Below the pieces are notes generated by a model, which had not been told where the DNA came from, did not search any database, and saw only the letters and a list, made by a program, of their open reading frames with translations. The position numbers and the translations under genes are program-made. A stretch of DNA of 64,000 nucleotides from Cellvibrionaceae bacterium (GTDB taxonomy: Bacteria; Pseudomonadota; Gammaproteobacteria; Pseudomonadales; Cellvibrionaceae): the NCBI GenBank assembly GCA_028281575.1, contig JANQJP010000022.1:1-64000 (forward strand), given 5' to 3'. This document shows positions 20,799 through 30,556 of this stretch, in pieces; position 1 is the first letter of the stretch, and each line of letters opens with the position of its first letter.

Positions 20799-21080
20799 TT
20801 AGTCGATAACTTTTGGAACCAGATAAAGGCCGTCTTCAGTTTCGGGAGCAATGCCGAGAAATTTATCGCGCACATCATGCTCGCTTACCTCGTCAGCGCG
20901 CAATCGCTGGATAGCATCTAGTGGGTGTGCCATCGGCGTAACGCCTTCGGTATCGACCGATTTTAGCTGATCCACAAGCTTGAGTACGTCATTAATACTC
21001 GTTGCCGTTTCTTCAGCGACACTTGCATTTATGTCTATGCGCGCCAGGTGGGCGATGTTTTGTATATCTGAGGGCTCCAC
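20799..21080 (-). CDS. gatC: Asp/Glu-tRNA(Asn/Gln) amidotransferase subunit C
   Basis: Small (93-residue) subunit that wraps around GatA and stabilises the GatA–GatB complex. It shows the standard opening with IQNIAHLARI (6–15), then VDTEGVTPMAHP and the C-terminal FLGIAPETEDGLYLVPKVI. First gene of the gatCAB operon, divergent from mreB across 385 bp. Confidence 0.95.
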   Translation of the reverse strand: MEPSDIQNIAHLARIDINASVAEETATSINDVLKLVDQLKSVDTEGVTPMAHPLDAIQRLRADEVSEHDVRDKFLGIAPETEDGLYLVPKVID

Positions 21081-21412
21081 TAAAGTCTCCAGCCAGCGAA
21101 TCTTCCAACCGCTAAAAACGGGTGAGAAATTTTTGGGAAGTGCCGTACACGCAGCGTAAATACTGGATGTGAACGGCGCTAGGAAGCGCGATAAGTTAAC
21201 ATATTTACGCCTTGCTCAAAATCCCTTGCGTTGTTAGAGTGCCTACACTTTTTATTGGGACCCGTCGCCACTGATTGAAACATTGCTACTGGGGGCCGTT
21301 ATTGCGTGTTTGCCTCACTGGGATTTTACGCAAATATCACACTTCTCGCGTCTTATTCCGGCGCTTGTTTAGTCACAGCCGTGGCGATTCAATGAGTGTT
21401 GACACGTGCCAG

Positions 21413-21421
21413 TGCTACAAT
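21413..21421 (+). promoter_or_regulatory. Extended -10 promoter candidate for mreB
   Basis: TGCTACAAT is an extended -10 match 45 bp upstream of the mreB ATG. A TTGACA at 21399 is only 11 bp away, too close to be its -35, so the call rests on the extended -10. The rest of the 385-bp gatC–mreB gap (21081–21465) shows no gene and no clear repeat. Confidence 0.4.
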
Positions 21422-21462
21422 TCTTTTCAATGTGTGTGAGCACGGCATTCGTGTAGCTATAA

Positions 21463-22497
<1,035 letters not shown>

Positions 22498-22505
22498 GTT
22501 TAATC

Positions 22506-22530
22506 GGCGTTGCTCATCTTTAGCAGCGCC
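22506..22530 (+). terminator. Intercistronic hairpin between mreB and mreC
   Basis: GGCGTTGCT (22506–22514) pairs with AGCAGCGCC (22522–22530), one G·U, across a 7-base loop, 9 bp after the mreB stop. There is no T-tract. It may partly attenuate transcription or protect the mreB 3' end, keeping MreB above MreC/MreD; that role is inferred. Confidence 0.55.
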
Positions 22531-22565
22531 GCTCGCTTGGGCTGCAACAATGCGGAGAAAGTGCA

Positions 22566-23396
22566 ATTAAACCTCTATTCCGAAAAGGTCCCTCTCCTGG
22601 TCTTCGTTTAGCGCTTTGGGCTGCGTTTGCGCTGATACTGGCGTGTATCTATGTATACACAGATTGGTTGCATTCGCTCAAAAAGAAATCTCTCGATATC
22701 ACCTCTCAGTTCTATTGGGTCTCTGATCTGCCGTCCAAAGCGGAACAGTGGGCTGACAACCGCCTGGTGTCGCGTTCGCGACTGCTGCAAGAAAACAACG
22801 CCTTGCGCTCGGAAAACCTGGTGCTTAGCCAGAAAATTCTTAAAAATGCGGCGCTTGAAGCTGAGAACTTCCGCCTCAGACAGCTTTTAAATGCTTCCGA
22901 GGCTGTTGAGGACAGAGTTTTAATCGCTGAGCTCATTGGTGTTGCCCCCGACCCGCAATTACATAAGGTGATTATCAATCGTGGCGAAGTGCATGGTGTG
23001 TATGCCGGTCAAGCCGTACTCGATGCATTTGGGCTTATGGGGCAGGTTGTAGAGGTGGGTGAACGCTACTGTGTTGTGCTATTAGTGACGGATTCCACTC
23101 ATGCGCTGCCGGTAAAGGTGAACCGAAATGGCGTCAGGCTGGTTGCGGAGGGCGTCGGTAACCTATATGAGCTTAAGCTTAGACACGTGGCAAATACCCT
23201 GGACATTGGTGTCGGCGATTTGCTTGTAAGCTCAGGTTTGGGCGGGCGCTTTCCCGCCGGTTACCCAGTTGCGGAGGTGACTGAAGTCACGATTGATCAG
23301 GGGCGTGCGTTTGCGGAAGTAAAGGCGCGGCCAATGGCAAAACTAAATCGAAGTCGCCATGTTTTACTCGTTTTTGAACGGGAAAAGGAAGGCTAA
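22566..23396 (+). CDS. mreC: Rod-shape determining protein MreC, apparent ATT start
   Basis: Bitopic membrane protein linking MreB to the wall-synthesis machinery. Reading from 22566 gives [I]KPLFRKGPSPGLRL then a membrane helix, aligning with the MKP-F-RGPS start of E. coli MreC; coiled coil and paired beta domains follow (THALPVKV, SGLGGRFPAGYPVA). There is no ATG, GTG or TTG in frame between the stop at 22521 and a TTG at 22668, and starting there would delete the membrane anchor. GGAG at 22554–22557 lies eight bases before the ATT. CTG 22542 is the only other near-start. About 276 residues; a sequencing error is an alternative explanation. Confidence 0.85.
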   Translation: MKPLFRKGPSPGLRLALWAAFALILACIYVYTDWLHSLKKKSLDITSQFYWVSDLPSKAEQWADNRLVSRSRLLQENNALRSENLVLSQKILKNAALEAENFRLRQLLNASEAVEDRVLIAELIGVAPDPQLHKVIINRGEVHGVYAGQAVLDAFGLMGQVVEVGERYCVVLLVTDSTHALPVKVNRNGVRLVAEGVGNLYELKLRHVANTLDIGVGDLLVSSGLGGRFPAGYPVAEVTEVTIDQGRAFAEVKARPMAKLNRSRHVLLVFEREKEG

Positions 23397-23893
23397 TGAT
23401 GTTTGTCGAGAAGCACCCGTTGCTGTTTTATACGATGGTTGTGGTTTCTCTGCTGATAGCCATGCTCGTGGCTATTGCACCCTTTGCGCCAGAGTATCAG
23501 GTACTGCGGCCGGAATTGGTTTGTTTGTTAGTGATCTATTGGGTTGTGAGTGTGCCGCAACACCTGGGTATCAGTTTTGCCTTTTTGACGGGACTCGTTC
23601 AGGATTTGGTTGAGCAGTCTATTTGGGGGGCGCATGCGCTGGCGCTTTCGATTGTTGCCTATATTTGTGTGAGTTCCTATCAGCGTATTAAAAGTTATTC
23701 TATATGGCATCAGACAGCGTGGGTGAGTGTGTTGGTTGGTTTACATCAACTCGTTGTCAATTGGATGCAAAGCCTGGCCGGCTATCGATCGTCAACAATA
23801 TCTCTGCTGGCGTCTGTGATAATCAGTACTTTACTTTGGCCGGTATTGCTATCGGGCCTGCGTAGGTTGCGACAAAACTACCGAATGATTTGA
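23396..23893 (+). CDS. mreD: Rod-shape determining protein MreD
   Basis: Integral membrane partner of MreC in the elongasome. The 165 residues contain about five hydrophobic helices and the conserved LRPELVCLLVIYWV and GLVQDLVEQSIWGAHAL segments. Its ATG overlaps the mreC stop codon by one base (TAATG), so translation is probably coupled; a second ATG is the next codon. Length matches the family. Confidence 0.95.
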   Translation: MMFVEKHPLLFYTMVVVSLLIAMLVAIAPFAPEYQVLRPELVCLLVIYWVVSVPQHLGISFAFLTGLVQDLVEQSIWGAHALALSIVAYICVSSYQRIKSYSIWHQTAWVSVLVGLHQLVVNWMQSLAGYRSSTISLLASVIISTLLWPVLLSGLRRLRQNYRMI

Positions 23894-23899
23894 TTTTTG

Positions 23900-24535
23900 A
23901 TGCAAGCACCTTTTGACGACAACACCTCTCCAACGCCTGTCTCACTCCTCCAGTTAGCATCCAAATCGCCGCGCCGACGCGAACTCTTAGATCAGATTGG
24001 CGTCAGATATAGAGTGGTCGTCATAAATGTCGATGAGACCCGTGACGGGGACGAGGGCGCAGAAGCCTATGTGCTGAGGCTGGCGCGAGCAAAAGCGCGT
24101 GCGGGTTACGACGCCAGCCCCTCGAGCCCTACGCTCGGGGCAGACACGATAGTGGCTGTAGACAACAAAATACTTGGTAAACCGGATAGTGCAGTATCCT
24201 CAGCTGCTATGCTTAGGCTGCTTTCGGGCAGGTCGCACAGGGTAATCACCGCTTTGGCTATGTGTGAAGGTACCCGTCTTGAGCATAGGATAAGTTGCAC
24301 AGAGGTGCATTTTCGTAAGCTATCTGCGACGGAAATCGACAGCTATTGGCGGACTGGAGAAGCCGCAGATAAAGCGGGCTCCTATGGCATTCAGGGCTTT
24401 GGTGCAGTATTTGTAGAACGAATTCACGGCAGTTATTCAGGGGTGGTAGGTTTACCGTTGCAAGAAACAGCCGAACTTTGCAAGTGTTTTGGTATTCCTT
24501 GCTGGAGCGACCATGTGGAAGTTGATGTGCAATGA
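23900..24535 (+). CDS. maf: Maf/YhdE family nucleoside triphosphate pyrophosphatase
   Basis: Hydrolyses non-canonical or excess nucleotides (dTTP/UTP for the YhdE branch). Motifs: LASKSPRRRELLDQIG near the N-terminus, ADTIVAVDN in the centre, and YGIQGFGAVFVERIHGSYSGVVGLPL, which matches the YhdE-type signature. I use ATG 23900; a TTG immediately before is unlikely. About 211 residues. The position mreBCD–maf–rng is the classic order. The last four bases overlap the rng start (ATGA). Confidence 0.93.
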   Translation: MQAPFDDNTSPTPVSLLQLASKSPRRRELLDQIGVRYRVVVINVDETRDGDEGAEAYVLRLARAKARAGYDASPSSPTLGADTIVAVDNKILGKPDSAVSSAAMLRLLSGRSHRVITALAMCEGTRLEHRISCTEVHFRKLSATEIDSYWRTGEAADKAGSYGIQGFGAVFVERIHGSYSGVVGLPLQETAELCKCFGIPCWSDHVEVDVQ

Positions 24536-26016
24536 GCGATGAAATATTGGTTAATGTTGGGCCCACCGAGACGCGTGATGCGCTTATTGAGAACGGTGTG
24601 TTGCAAGAGGTCTATATTGAACGGGCTCAACGCAAGGGCTATGTAGGCAATATCTACAAAGGCAAGGTTGTTCGCGTATTACCCGGTATGCAAGCGGCCT
24701 TTGTTGATATTGGTCATGAGCGCGCGGGTTTTATTCACGTTGCGGATTTGGCACCAAAAGATGAAGACGGCGTTGAGCAACGCTTAAACGAGCATTGCGA
24801 TATTCGGGGCTTCTTACGTGAGGGGCAGGACCTGCTGGTACAGGTTGTGAAAGATCCTATTAGTACCAAAGGTGCGCGCTTAACCTCGCATTTAAGCGTT
24901 TCCGCCCGCTATCTTGTGTATATGCCTTACACCGATCATATCGGTGTATCCGCCAGAATTGAGGACGAAGCGGAACGCGATCGCTTGAAGAGCGTCGTTA
25001 ACAATTTAGCCGATGAGTATCGCGATAAGTACAAAGTTGGGGGCTTTATTGTCAGAACGGCGGCGGAGGGTGTTTCCGAGGATGAGTTTCGGGCTGATAT
25101 TCCCTTTGTGTTTCGCCTTTGGGAAGAGGCCGAGCGGGCAACTAAAAAAGCCAGAGCGCCGGCGGCAGTGCATGAAGACCTGCCGCTGTACATGCGCACG
25201 ATAAGAGACTTAATGCGTCCCAATATAGAAAAGGTGCGCATCGATTCGCGCGAAGCTTTTCAGAATATGCAAAGCTTTGCGAAGCACTACGCCCCCGAAA
25301 TTGGGGAAAAGCTGGAACACTATCCCGGAGAGCGGCCAATTTTCGATCTTTACAGCGTCGAAGATGAAATCCAGAAGGCTTTGGAGGTCAAGGTCAACTT
25401 AAAGTCGGGCGGCTATTTGCTGATCGAACAGACTGAGGCGATGACCACTATCGATGTAAATACCGGTGCTTTCGTCGGCCATCGAAATTTGGAGGAAACC
25501 ATATTTAAAACAAATCTTGAGGCTGCGGCGGCCATTGCGCGTCAGCTGCGTCTACGCAATATCGGCGGTATTATCATTCTTGATTTTATCGACATGGCTG
25601 ATGGCGAACACCAGCGCCAGGTGCTGAGGACGTTGGAAAAAAATCTCGAGCGGGATCGGGTCAAGACGGGAATCACCGGTGTATCGGAACTCGGTTTGGT
25701 GGAGATGACACGCAAGCGAACACGAGAATCGCTGACACAAATGCTGTGTGAACCTTGCCCCAGCTGTAATGGGCGGGGTAAGTTAAAGTCGCCTGAGACA
25801 GTGTGTTACGAGATCTTTCGCGAGATTCTGCGTGAGGCCCGGGCCTATGAGCGGGAGAGCTTTGAAGTTTTGGCGTCTCAGGTTGTTATTGATCGTCTGC
25901 TGGATGAAGAGTCTGCAAATGTCGCCGATTTGGAAGAGTTTATTCGCGGTACGATTCGTTTTCAGGTGGAAAGTATGTATCACCAAGAACAGTACGACAT
26001 TATTTTGTCGCAGTAG
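24532..26016 (+). CDS. rng: Ribonuclease G
   Basis: Endoribonuclease that matures the 5' end of 16S rRNA and cuts some mRNAs. The 494 residues show an N-terminal S1 domain (GNIYKGKVVRVLPGMQAAFVDIG), the catalytic metal-binding DVNTGAF and ILDFIDM, and the zinc-link CEPCPSCNGRGK used for dimerisation. It lacks the long C-terminal scaffold of RNase E, hence RNase G. It overlaps maf by four bases and is followed by yhdP after 12 bp. Confidence 0.97.
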   Translation: MSDEILVNVGPTETRDALIENGVLQEVYIERAQRKGYVGNIYKGKVVRVLPGMQAAFVDIGHERAGFIHVADLAPKDEDGVEQRLNEHCDIRGFLREGQDLLVQVVKDPISTKGARLTSHLSVSARYLVYMPYTDHIGVSARIEDEAERDRLKSVVNNLADEYRDKYKVGGFIVRTAAEGVSEDEFRADIPFVFRLWEEAERATKKARAPAAVHEDLPLYMRTIRDLMRPNIEKVRIDSREAFQNMQSFAKHYAPEIGEKLEHYPGERPIFDLYSVEDEIQKALEVKVNLKSGGYLLIEQTEAMTTIDVNTGAFVGHRNLEETIFKTNLEAAAAIARQLRLRNIGGIIILDFIDMADGEHQRQVLRTLEKNLERDRVKTGITGVSELGLVEMTRKRTRESLTQMLCEPCPSCNGRGKLKSPETVCYEIFREILREARAYERESFEVLASQVVIDRLLDEESANVADLEEFIRGTIRFQVESMYHQEQYDIILSQ

Positions 26017-26028
26017 ACTAGGTCCTAA

Positions 26029-29000
26029 GTGTTTAGAGTTAAGACGAAATATTTGCGCGTAATCTCGCGGCGTTTCTGGGGAATCTTCTTCAGCTGCATT
26101 ATCGCGTTTGCCGTTGTGGTGCAAATCGGCCGCCAGGCATTTCCGCTGATGAACGACTACCGCCATTTAATTGCTGAAGCCTTGGGCGATCAGCTCGGTG
26201 TCGAGATAGAGATAGAGAGCATCACGGCGGAATGGCGGGGGCTTCGCCCGGAGGTGGTGCTAAGTGGTTTGTCAGTGCTCTCGAAAGAACGCCAGGTCAT
26301 TTTTACCGTGGCCAAAGCGCAAGCCGAGCTAAGTATTCTCGATTCTTTTCTTCAAGAAGGTTTTGCCTGGCGCACGATTACATTTGAGAGTTTAGAAACG
26401 AGTTTTGAGCAGAGAAAAAATAATACATGGCACATTCGCGGTTACAGTGGCGGCACAGCGAATACTGACAACCCCTTTAGTTTTGACGACCCTCTCGACA
26501 TTTTCCTTTTTGGCCGGCGGGTAAATATTGTCTCAGCGACGCTTAATTTTGATTTTTATAACGGCAAGCAGTCGCAAATCGCCATTCCCGAAATTCGTTT
26601 GGACAATGATCGTTTCTTCCACCGTATGACTGCGGTTTTTAATCTTGAAGAGACAGAGAGTTTGCGAGTTGTTGTCGAGGGTTATGGCGATCCTCGCAAC
26701 AAAGAGAAATTTGCTGCGGTCGGATACGCACGTTTAAAGGATGTGCCAACGTCGGACATTTATTCTGCGCTAGTGTTAAGCGAAACGCATAAAGATACCC
26801 CTCTGGACCTTCCAGGTCGGAACAAGGTCAATGTCGAGTTGTGGTTTAAAGGTTCTCTGCGGTCGGGGATGACGGCTAAGGGTAGGCTCAGTGTCGACGG
26901 TTTGCCGGCTGAGCTCGACGATGTTTTTGACTTTCCCGAAAAGCTCGTTACAAATTTTAGCGCAGCGTGGAACGATCGAAGTGGATGGTTTTTGAATCTG
27001 CAGGATATAGAGCTGGATTGGGTTGGAAGAGAAATGCCCGTAGATACCATTGCGTTCTATGGAAAAAGTACCACAGCAGGCATGAGAGTTTCTGAAATTG
27101 ATGTGGGCGATTGGGTGGATATGGCGCTCTCGTCGATACACGATCAAGAAAGCGAATTGTATAAAGCCATTTCCGCTTTACACCCAACGGGAATTTTGCG
27201 CAATTTGGATATTCAGCTCACGTCGCCTGAGCAGGGATATTTTAGCTTAAAGTCTTACGTTGAAGACGGCGCGGTTAACGACTACAAGGGCAATCCTGAA
27301 TTTCGGAATGTCGACGGTTATATTGAAACCAATTTACGTGGCGGCTTTGCGGATATTTCCGTAAAAGATGATTTTTATTTACATGTTAAACGAGCGTACG
27401 ACAAACCATTTGTATTCGATGATGTGGATGGGCAACTAAGTTGGCGCACCGATCTCGACAAAAAAATTGCTTATTTAAACTCTTCGCTCATTAAAGGAAG
27501 TTACCAGGAAAGCCCGATTCGTGCGGCTTTTGCAATGACCTTACCTTTTTCACAAGAGCTGGGCGAAGCGCGTATGGATCTCACTATTCATGCGGATAGC
27601 GGGGATGTTGTCGATCATGCACTTTTCGTCCCGAATAATATTCCACCGGAGTTAAATCAATGGTTAGGCGATGCGCTCACCGATGGGACCGCAAGCGACA
27701 TTAATTTGCTATTTAGCGGTTCGCTTGATCAGTCGCCGAAGTACCCCGCGAGTTATCAGTTTGCAACGACAGTTGCAATGAAACATTTTCGTTTCGATCA
27801 CTATTGGCCGGTACTTGAAGATGTCAAAGGCATGGTCATGATTGATTCTAATGTCGTCAGTGCACGTTTATTTGAAGCTGAAATGCAAGGGAATATTGTT
27901 AATAAAGCTTCATTTTTCATGCCGGAAGCTGCAACGGATAAAGAGATGATGATGTATGTAAATCTCGATACCCACGGCGATTTAAAAAACGCAAAAAAAA
28001 CCATACTCGATAGCCCGTTACGCGAGATATTTGAACCGGTAATTCGCACTTGGAAACTGCAGGGAAACTATCAAGCCGCTATGCAACTGCAGATTCCTTT
28101 AATAGAAAACGAAGACAAGCTTGACTACGATATCGTTTTCTCACTTGATGATGCGAACCTTTATATGGAAGAAGAGGCGCTGCTTTTTGAAAACATCGGT
28201 GGTAACTATCACTATGCCAAAGTGTCGCTGCTTGAGTCTGATACTTTTAGTGCGAGTCTTTGGGGTGAAGTATTTCAGGTAAATTTTAGCAGCGACATAG
28301 AACGGCGCATTGTCGATCTGAATTTTAATGGCCGCGTCAATACGCCGGCGTTAAAGGCATGGATGCAAAGACCGGAAATGGTTTTTCTCAATGGCGATTT
28401 CGACACGCATGGGGTGATGCATATTCCTCACGACCTGGATTCCGGCTTGGATTTCACAACGATGAAGTTATATTCGGATCTAAAAGACGCTGATATTTCT
28501 CTGCCGCAGCCCTTTCAAAAACCTCCTGGCGAAGAGGTGGACTACCAATTAGAAATCATTTTCGAAGAGGCAATGACGCGCTATGCTTTTGCTTTAAACG
28601 ATATTTTGCGCGGCAAATTGAATCAAACGGAGACCGATTTGGCCTTGGCTGTTGCGATTGGCGATACATCAGAGCCGATGCCCGATCTCGACTGGGGTAC
28701 CTTGCGTATCAACGGCGTGCTGGCTAACGCCGTGTATGAAGACTGGGGTGTCGCTATCGAACGCTACGAAGCTGAATTTATAGCCATAGAAGAGGCAGCC
28801 AAAGCCAGGGGGGAACCACCGCTGGCACAAGATGAATTGTTGACTGAGTCAGCGCTGTTGATTCAACAACTAAATTTGGCAGAGCTCGTTTTTGAAGATC
28901 TTAATCTGGCAATAACAGGCTCCGAGCTGGGTTGGATTTTGAGTGGTCAAAATGATTTGTTTGTCGGTGAAATATTCGTCCCTATCGATGTCAACGACCG

Positions 29001-30018
29001 CGTTCAGGTGAATATAGATTATCTTTCGCTGTTTGAAGAATATGCAGATATAGATACGTCAGAACTTGAGCAAGTGAGTTCCTTAACGGATATTGATTTT
29101 GCCGATATCGATCCCGCAGATGTTCAAATCGCTCAGTTGAAAATGGAAAAGGAAGACTGGGGCCGTTGGAATTTTTCGGTCGACCCCATTGAAAACGGGC
29201 TCGAGTTTAGCAATGTGCATGGTGAAATCAGAAATTTGAAGCTGGGGCAAAAAACACCTGCGACATTTGTCTGGACGGCCGATGGCGACATACATACAAG
29301 CCATTTTATTGGTGATATTACTGCGAAAGATGTCGGTGACGTTCTCGTCGCTTGGGAACAGGAGAGGTTGCTGGAAAGTACGGAGGCGAAATTCAGTATT
29401 GATGCGAGTTGGGATGAACCACCGGATATGGTATCGCTGACAAATATTTACGGTGATATTAGTTTAGAGATGACTTCCGGGAGTTTTATTCGCGGTGCAG
29501 AAGCTGGAGAAAATCCGTTGCTGCGTTTAATAGCTCTGTTTAATTTTGACACGATTGCCAGACGCCTGCGTTTAGACTTTTCTGATTTGGCGGCCAAAGG
29601 GTTTGCGTATGACAAGGTTAAGTCTGATTTGAGCTTTGCCAATGGAATTGTTACGTTTTCTGACCCGCTTATTGTTGAGTCCAGCTCGTCTAAAATGCAA
29701 ATGGCTGGGACAATTGATTTAATCGAAGAAGATATCGATAGTGAATTGGTTGTCACGTTGCCGGTTGCAGGCAATCTCGCGGTTGCCACTGCTTTTATTG
29801 CCGGTCTTCCAGCGGGTCTGGGTGTATATGTTGTGAGTAAAATGTTTGACAAACAGGTCGACAAAGTCTCGAGTATCAATTACAGCATAGCTGGCTCTTG
29901 GGATGACCCGAAAATAAAAGTAAGAAAAGTTTTTGACGATACTGCAGCGAAGAAAAAAGGCGATAAATTAAAGAAAAATAAGAAGCCGTCATCTGAAGAC
30001 AAGGTTGCAGAGAATTAG
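26029..30018 (+). CDS. yhdP: YhdP family AsmA-like lipid-transport protein
   Basis: Very large (1329 residues) inner-membrane-anchored periplasmic protein. YhdP, with TamB and YdbH, is thought to bridge the envelope and move phospholipids to the outer membrane. The N-terminal anchor is FWGIFFSCIIAFAVVV (about 16–31), followed by the AsmA-like VEIEIESITAEWRG. A long repeating beta structure fills the middle, and a C-terminal DUF3971/AsmA-like region with PVAGNLAVATAFIAGLPAGLG precedes a lysine-rich tail. The start is GTG 26029. Last gene of the mre–maf–rng unit; convergent with darP, 4 bp apart. Confidence 0.94.
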   Translation: MFRVKTKYLRVISRRFWGIFFSCIIAFAVVVQIGRQAFPLMNDYRHLIAEALGDQLGVEIEIESITAEWRGLRPEVVLSGLSVLSKERQVIFTVAKAQAELSILDSFLQEGFAWRTITFESLETSFEQRKNNTWHIRGYSGGTANTDNPFSFDDPLDIFLFGRRVNIVSATLNFDFYNGKQSQIAIPEIRLDNDRFFHRMTAVFNLEETESLRVVVEGYGDPRNKEKFAAVGYARLKDVPTSDIYSALVLSETHKDTPLDLPGRNKVNVELWFKGSLRSGMTAKGRLSVDGLPAELDDVFDFPEKLVTNFSAAWNDRSGWFLNLQDIELDWVGREMPVDTIAFYGKSTTAGMRVSEIDVGDWVDMALSSIHDQESELYKAISALHPTGILRNLDIQLTSPEQGYFSLKSYVEDGAVNDYKGNPEFRNVDGYIETNLRGGFADISVKDDFYLHVKRAYDKPFVFDDVDGQLSWRTDLDKKIAYLNSSLIKGSYQESPIRAAFAMTLPFSQELGEARMDLTIHADSGDVVDHALFVPNNIPPELNQWLGDALTDGTASDINLLFSGSLDQSPKYPASYQFATTVAMKHFRFDHYWPVLEDVKGMVMIDSNVVSARLFEAEMQGNIVNKASFFMPEAATDKEMMMYVNLDTHGDLKNAKKTILDSPLREIFEPVIRTWKLQGNYQAAMQLQIPLIENEDKLDYDIVFSLDDANLYMEEEALLFENIGGNYHYAKVSLLESDTFSASLWGEVFQVNFSSDIERRIVDLNFNGRVNTPALKAWMQRPEMVFLNGDFDTHGVMHIPHDLDSGLDFTTMKLYSDLKDADISLPQPFQKPPGEEVDYQLEIIFEEAMTRYAFALNDILRGKLNQTETDLALAVAIGDTSEPMPDLDWGTLRINGVLANAVYEDWGVAIERYEAEFIAIEEAAKARGEPPLAQDELLTESALLIQQLNLAELVFEDLNLAITGSELGWILSGQNDLFVGEIFVPIDVNDRVQVNIDYLSLFEEYADIDTSELEQVSSLTDIDFADIDPADVQIAQLKMEKEDWGRWNFSVDPIENGLEFSNVHGEIRNLKLGQKTPATFVWTADGDIHTSHFIGDITAKDVGDVLVAWEQERLLESTEAKFSIDASWDEPPDMVSLTNIYGDISLEMTSGSFIRGAEAGENPLLRLIALFNFDTIARRLRLDFSDLAAKGFAYDKVKSDLSFANGIVTFSDPLIVESSSSKMQMAGTIDLIEEDIDSELVVTLPVAGNLAVATAFIAGLPAGLGVYVVSKMFDKQVDKVSSINYSIAGSWDDPKIKVRKVFDDTAAKKKGDKLKKNKKPSSEDKVAEN

Positions 30019-30022
30019 CTTA

Positions 30023-30541
30023 TCAATGTTGTGCGATGACACTTTGGATTAACTTAAATAGTTTGCGTGAATGCACCGGGGCTTTTTCCGATGTTCTTTC
30101 CTGGGCAATGGCTCTCAAATTCTGCAGTAACTGCTGGCGGCTTGTTTCAGGGTAGTTTTCCAGGAAGTCATTCAGAGCGGGCGGTCCTTCGTGAATTAAC
30201 CGGTCTCTCCATTGTTCAACCAAATGAAATTGGCGTGTTTCTCTATGGCGTTCTTCTTGCAGAAGCTCCCATTGCTGTTTAATGGCTTCAGTGTTTTCAC
30301 TGCGCATTAATTTGCCGATGAACTGGCTTTGTCTGCGCAGTGCATTTTTGTGTTTTATTTTTTTGTAATCATTTATTGCTTTGTGCAGTACGTCACTCAG
30401 GCTAAATGATGCAACGAGTTTTTCGGGTAGCTGAGCGATGGCAATACCGAGTTCTTGTAGCTCAGCCATCTCTGCTTTGCGCTGGGTTTTGCTTTTATAA
30501 TCGCCATCGTCACCCCATTCATTCGCGTTATCGTCTTCCAT
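30023..30541 (-). CDS. darP: Ribosome biogenesis factor DarP (YjgA)
   Basis: Binds late 50S precursors and helps shape the peptidyl-transferase centre. The 172 residues are charged and helical, with KSKTQRKAEMAELQELGIAI near the N-terminus and ALRRQSQFIGKLMR in the middle, both characteristic of YjgA. It lies 15 bp after mgtE in the same direction. In Pseudomonas tldD and pmbA flank this gene; neither is present here. Confidence 0.92.
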   Translation of the reverse strand: MEDDNANEWGDDGDYKSKTQRKAEMAELQELGIAIAQLPEKLVASFSLSDVLHKAINDYKKIKHKNALRRQSQFIGKLMRSENTEAIKQQWELLQEERHRETRQFHLVEQWRDRLIHEGPPALNDFLENYPETSRQQLLQNLRAIAQERTSEKAPVHSRKLFKLIQSVIAQH

Positions 30542-30556
30542 TTTCTTTATCTTTAT

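Noticed and set aside
21221-21245. CCTTGCGTTGTTAGAG in the gatC–mreB gap, similar to the repeat core
   Set aside because: Only about a dozen bases match and there are no paired arms around it, so it is not counted as a copy.
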